Source: JARIHD01 sp036392795 (GTDB lineage: Bacteria > Patescibacteriota > Saccharimonadia > Saccharimonadales > UBA4665). Taken from it: 7,595 nucleotides of DNA. Positions 5,120 to 7,595 of this stretch are shown here, piece after piece; the first letter of the stretch is position 1; each line of letters begins with the position of its first letter. The translations under genes were made by a program, and so were the position numbers. The stretch spans positions 1-7,595 of the forward strand of contig DASVXH010000025.1 of assembly GCA_036392795.1 (NCBI GenBank). The letters run 5' to 3'. The notes beneath the pieces were generated by a model. It was not told the origin of the DNA. It saw nothing but the letters and a program-made list of their open reading frames with translations, and did not search any database.

Positions 5120-7258
5120 ATGCAAATCATCAATCCTTACGGCAAGCAAATAACCTCGGTCGAAACCGAATTTTGTGGGCGCACCCTAAAACTCGAAGTC
5201 AACCGGGTAGGTTTTCGTACCTCGGCATCGGTTCTAGTTAGCTATGGCGATACCGTTGTATTGGGTACGGCTATGGTTAGCGACAAGCCCATCACCGGTT
5301 TTGATTACTTTCCGCTCAGTATCGACTATGAAGAAAAAATGTACGCAGCCGGCAAAATCAGCGGTTCGCGATTTATTAAACGTGAAGGTCGTCCATCCGA
5401 CGAAGCTATCTTGATCGGCCGCCTGATTGATCGTCCCATTCGACCTCTTTGGCCGAAAGGTTACCGCCACGAAGTACAGGGCGTTGCCAGTGTGCTTAGC
5501 GCTGATCCTGCCTTCCGCCCGGACATGATCGCAATGATTGCAATGAGTACGGCATTTATGCTGACCGGCGCACCTTTTGACGGCCCGGTGGCGGGACTTC
5601 GCGTGGGTTACGACAAAGACGGCCAGCTTAGCGCCTTCCTAAGCGCCCAAGAACTGGCTAGTAACAAATTGGACCTGGTTGTCGCCGGTACCGAAGACGC
5701 TATCATGATGGTTGAAGCAGGTGCTAATGAAGTAACTGAAGAAGAGGTCGTCGCAGCTTTGCAATTTGCTCAGGAACAAATGCAACCTGCTATCGCACTA
5801 CAAAAAGAATTAGTCGAAAAAGTTGGTGTGACCGTCCAGCAGTATGAATTAACACTACCCAGTGAAGATATTCAATCTCAGGTAGACGCTTGGCTTGATG
5901 GCAAAATGGGCGCCAAACTACGCGCACCAATGGCCGAACGCCATCAGCGTATGCACGAGCTCCGCGAAGCCATGATGGACCATTTCGAAGCCGAACTTGG
6001 CGACACCTTTGGCGAACTAAAAAATCAATATGCCGACGCTTTCGCTACTGCTGCCAATAAAGATGTCCGCAAGGGTATTTTGGAAGATGGCGCTCGTCCC
6101 GATGGCCGCGGTTTCACTGATGTGCGTCCCTTGTCTAGTGAAGTCGGTCTATTGCCGCGCGCCCATGGCTCCAGTATTTTTACCCGCGGTCTTACTCAGG
6201 CCATGAATATCGTAACACTAGCGCCACTTAGCTACGCGCAGCTTATCGATACCATGGAACGCGACGAAGAAAAGCGTTACTTCCATCATTACAACGCGCC
6301 CGGTTACACGGTGGGCGAAATCAAGCGCCTCGGCAGTCCTGGCCGCCGCGAAATTGGGCACTCAGCTCTTGCTGAGCGTGCTTTGGCTCCAGTGTTGCCC
6401 GCCGAAGATGTTTTTCCATACACCATCCGCTCTGTAACCGAAATTATGAGCCAAAATGGTAGTACTTCTATGGCCGCCACTTGTTCTAGTTGCTTGGCAC
6501 TGATGGACGCCGGCGTACCACTGCGCGCCCCAGTTAGCGGTATCGCCATGGGTCTGATTATCTCTGACGACCAGACTATCATCCTGAGTGACATTGCTGA
6601 TGCCGAAGATTTTGCCGGTGACATGGACTTCAAGGTTGCCGGTACCGCCAACGGTATTACCGCGCTGCAAATGGATATGAAGGTACATGGTCTGCCCGTC
6701 GAGACACTAACCAAGGCCCTCATGCAGGGTAAAGAAGGTCGCGCTCACATTTTGCAGCACATGACCAGTGTTATCGCTCAGCCGCGCACAGAACTGAGTC
6801 CATACGCCCCACGAGTCGAAAGTATAAAGATTAACCCCGATAAAATCCGCGAAGTCATCGGTAAGGGCGGCGAAACTATCCAAAAAATTACCGGCGAAAC
6901 CGGTGCAGAAATCGACATCAAGGATGACGGTACAGTTATGATTGCCAGCCCGAACGGCGAATCAATCCAAAAAGCTATTCAGTGGATTCAAAGCATTGTC
7001 GAAGAGCCTGAAGTTGGCAAAATCTACCGCGACGTACCTGTGGTAAGCGTAATGGACTTCGGTGCCTTCGTACAGATTTTGCCGGGCAAAGACGGTTTGG
7101 TGCACGTGTCCGAAATGAAAGAAGAGCGGGTTAATAAGCCGAGTGATGTTGTAAAAGAAGGTGACAAGGTTACTGTCAAATTGGTAGCCATCGATGATCG
7201 CGGCCGCCTCCAGCTCAGTATGAAGGCCGTTGCCCGCGAATTAAACGAAACCAAATAA
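5120..7258 (+). CDS. pnp: Polyribonucleotide nucleotidyltransferase (PNPase)
   Basis: PNPase is a cytoplasmic trimer that degrades RNA 3' to 5' by phosphorolysis and can add tails in reverse. The 712 aa are the full family length. The order is first RNase PH core (about 10-145), helical linker (about 150-315), second RNase PH core (about 325-550), KH domain (about 566-628, with the GKGG loop at 581-584) and S1 domain (about 631-702, with DFGAFVQILPGKDGLVHVSE). With a constant offset of 11 from E. coli, R409/R410, H414, D497, D503 and K505 match R398/R399, H403, D486, D492 and K494. The phosphate-site motif is NGSTSMA, with Thr449 at the Ser438 position and Ser450 kept. The first core has FIKREGRPS in place of the E. 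coli FFRREGRPS. Catalysis should be intact. It lies downstream of rpsO behind a structured 191-nt spacer, so post-transcriptional autocontrol is plausible. A possible promoter at 5062-5090 would also allow independent expression. Confidence 0.98.
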   Translation: MQIINPYGKQITSVETEFCGRTLKLEVNRVGFRTSASVLVSYGDTVVLGTAMVSDKPITGFDYFPLSIDYEEKMYAAGKISGSRFIKREGRPSDEAILIGRLIDRPIRPLWPKGYRHEVQGVASVLSADPAFRPDMIAMIAMSTAFMLTGAPFDGPVAGLRVGYDKDGQLSAFLSAQELASNKLDLVVAGTEDAIMMVEAGANEVTEEEVVAALQFAQEQMQPAIALQKELVEKVGVTVQQYELTLPSEDIQSQVDAWLDGKMGAKLRAPMAERHQRMHELREAMMDHFEAELGDTFGELKNQYADAFATAANKDVRKGILEDGARPDGRGFTDVRPLSSEVGLLPRAHGSSIFTRGLTQAMNIVTLAPLSYAQLIDTMERDEEKRYFHHYNAPGYTVGEIKRLGSPGRREIGHSALAERALAPVLPAEDVFPYTIRSVTEIMSQNGSTSMAATCSSCLALMDAGVPLRAPVSGIAMGLIISDDQTIILSDIADAEDFAGDMDFKVAGTANGITALQMDMKVHGLPVETLTKALMQGKEGRAHILQHMTSVIAQPRTELSPYAPRVESIKINPDKIREVIGKGGETIQKITGETGAEIDIKDDGTVMIASPNGESIQKAIQWIQSIVEEPEVGKIYRDVPVVSVMDFGAFVQILPGKDGLVHVSEMKEERVNKPSDVVKEGDKVTVKLVAIDDRGRLQLSMKAVARELNETK

Positions 7259-7262
7259 ATAC

Positions 7263-7463
7263 ATGAACCTGCGACAGCTCGATCAATGGCACAAAACCCG
7301 CCCCGGCCTGATGGTCTTCGGCCTGATCGAGCTGGTATTGGCCTATCTTTTTGGCTTACTGGCAACTGACAGTGGCTCTGTTTGGCAATGGATACTAACC
7401 TTTATTTTATTATTCGCCGGCCTAGCCAATCTTATCCGCATCGCACTATTGAGTAAAAAATGA
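7263..7463 (+). CDS. Small two-TM membrane protein of unknown function
   Basis: This 66-aa protein has a polar, basic N-terminus (MNLRQLDQWHKTRPG), two predicted TM helices (about 15-34 and 41-62) separated by TDSGS, and a basic end (LLSKK). It starts 4 nt after the pnp stop, has no Shine-Dalgarno, and its stop overlaps the next ATG, so it is probably translated by coupling within the pnp operon. The membrane-like composition and tight packing support a real gene. I do not recognise the family. Confidence 0.75.
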   Translation: MNLRQLDQWHKTRPGLMVFGLIELVLAYLFGLLATDSGSVWQWILTFILLFAGLANLIRIALLSKK

Positions 7464-7595
7464 CCCTCTCACCGGAATTTCGAAACCACCCAGCAACACT
7501 AGAGCTGCCCGCTTACCCGGCCTTTTATTTGCGCCGTATCGACGCCGATCGTGACCCGAATGAACTCTTTAAAGTAATAGAGGCTAACCCTTATC
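7460..7595 (+). CDS. N-terminus of a possible GNAT-type acetyltransferase (3' partial)
   Basis: ATG at 7460 overlaps the preceding TGA in an ATGA arrangement, and the frame stays open to the window end (45 codons). The segment FYLRRIDADRD (27-37) followed by LFKVIEANP resembles the opening strand and first helix of GNAT N-acetyltransferases of the RimJ/RimL style, which often read LxLRPLxxxDAxxLFxLI. The acetyl-CoA loop would lie beyond the window, so the family is a guess. The overlap and uninterrupted frame make the gene itself likely, translationally coupled to the small membrane protein. Confidence 0.65.
   Translation, partial: MTLSPEFRNHPATLELPAYPAFYLRRIDADRDPNELFKVIEANPY

Noticed and set aside
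6304..6723. Open frame of 139 codons on the minus strand, with another overlapping it
   Set aside because: Both are antisense to the conserved second catalytic core of pnp and are best explained by its codon composition.
4593..7463. Recoding of TGA as glycine, as in some candidate phyla
   Set aside because: TGA ends the second two-TM gene and the 66-aa gene at sensible positions, and it does not occur inside the long conserved genes.
1..7595. CRISPR arrays, tRNA or rRNA genes, insertion sequences
   Set aside because: No regularly spaced repeats, cloverleaf-like sequence, rRNA signature, transposase or terminal inverted repeats were found on either strand by reading.

Overview
The window reads as a bacterial chromosome segment of about 50% GC (estimated by eye) in the standard code. 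TGA is a stop for at least two genes (4593-4595 and 7461-7463), and no long gene has an in-frame TGA. This argues against the candidate phyla that read TGA as glycine. The short TruB without a PUA domain, the style of the PNPase sequence and the compact neighbourhood suggest a Patescibacteria/CPR member, perhaps Saccharibacteria. That placement comes from recalled family resemblance and was not tested by a search. All convincing genes are on the + strand.

Layout. Positions 1-2589 hold the 3' part of a large cell-surface gene: the end of a DUF4082-like domain, a Big_5/SbsA-like Ig domain, a GATase1/ThuA-like domain, a polysaccharide-deacetylase-like (NodB-fold) domain, a low-complexity stalk and a C-terminal membrane anchor. 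truB (tRNA pseudouridine 55 synthase) follows, best started at ATG 2626. Two adjacent genes of unknown function (3373-3957 and 3981-4595) encode two-TM proteins that are clearly paralogous. rpsO (4662-4928) has its own strong promoter, placed so close to the ATG that the mRNA is probably leaderless. A 191-nt gap between rpsO and pnp holds a strong hairpin, palindromes, a possible 20-codon leader ORF inside a second fold, and a possible pnp promoter. pnp (5120-7258) is full length with all domains. It is followed by a 66-aa two-TM protein and, through an ATGA overlap, the 5' end of a gene whose N-terminus resembles GNAT acetyltransferases.

How the genes fit together. truB - rpsO - pnp is the widespread RNA-modification / small-subunit / RNA-decay order known from E. 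coli and many other bacteria. Here it is interrupted by the paralogous membrane pair. The most interesting features are that pair, the leaderless-type start of rpsO (with a weaker parallel at truB), the structured rpsO-pnp spacer, and the fused surface protein with a possibly non-catalytic deacetylase fold.
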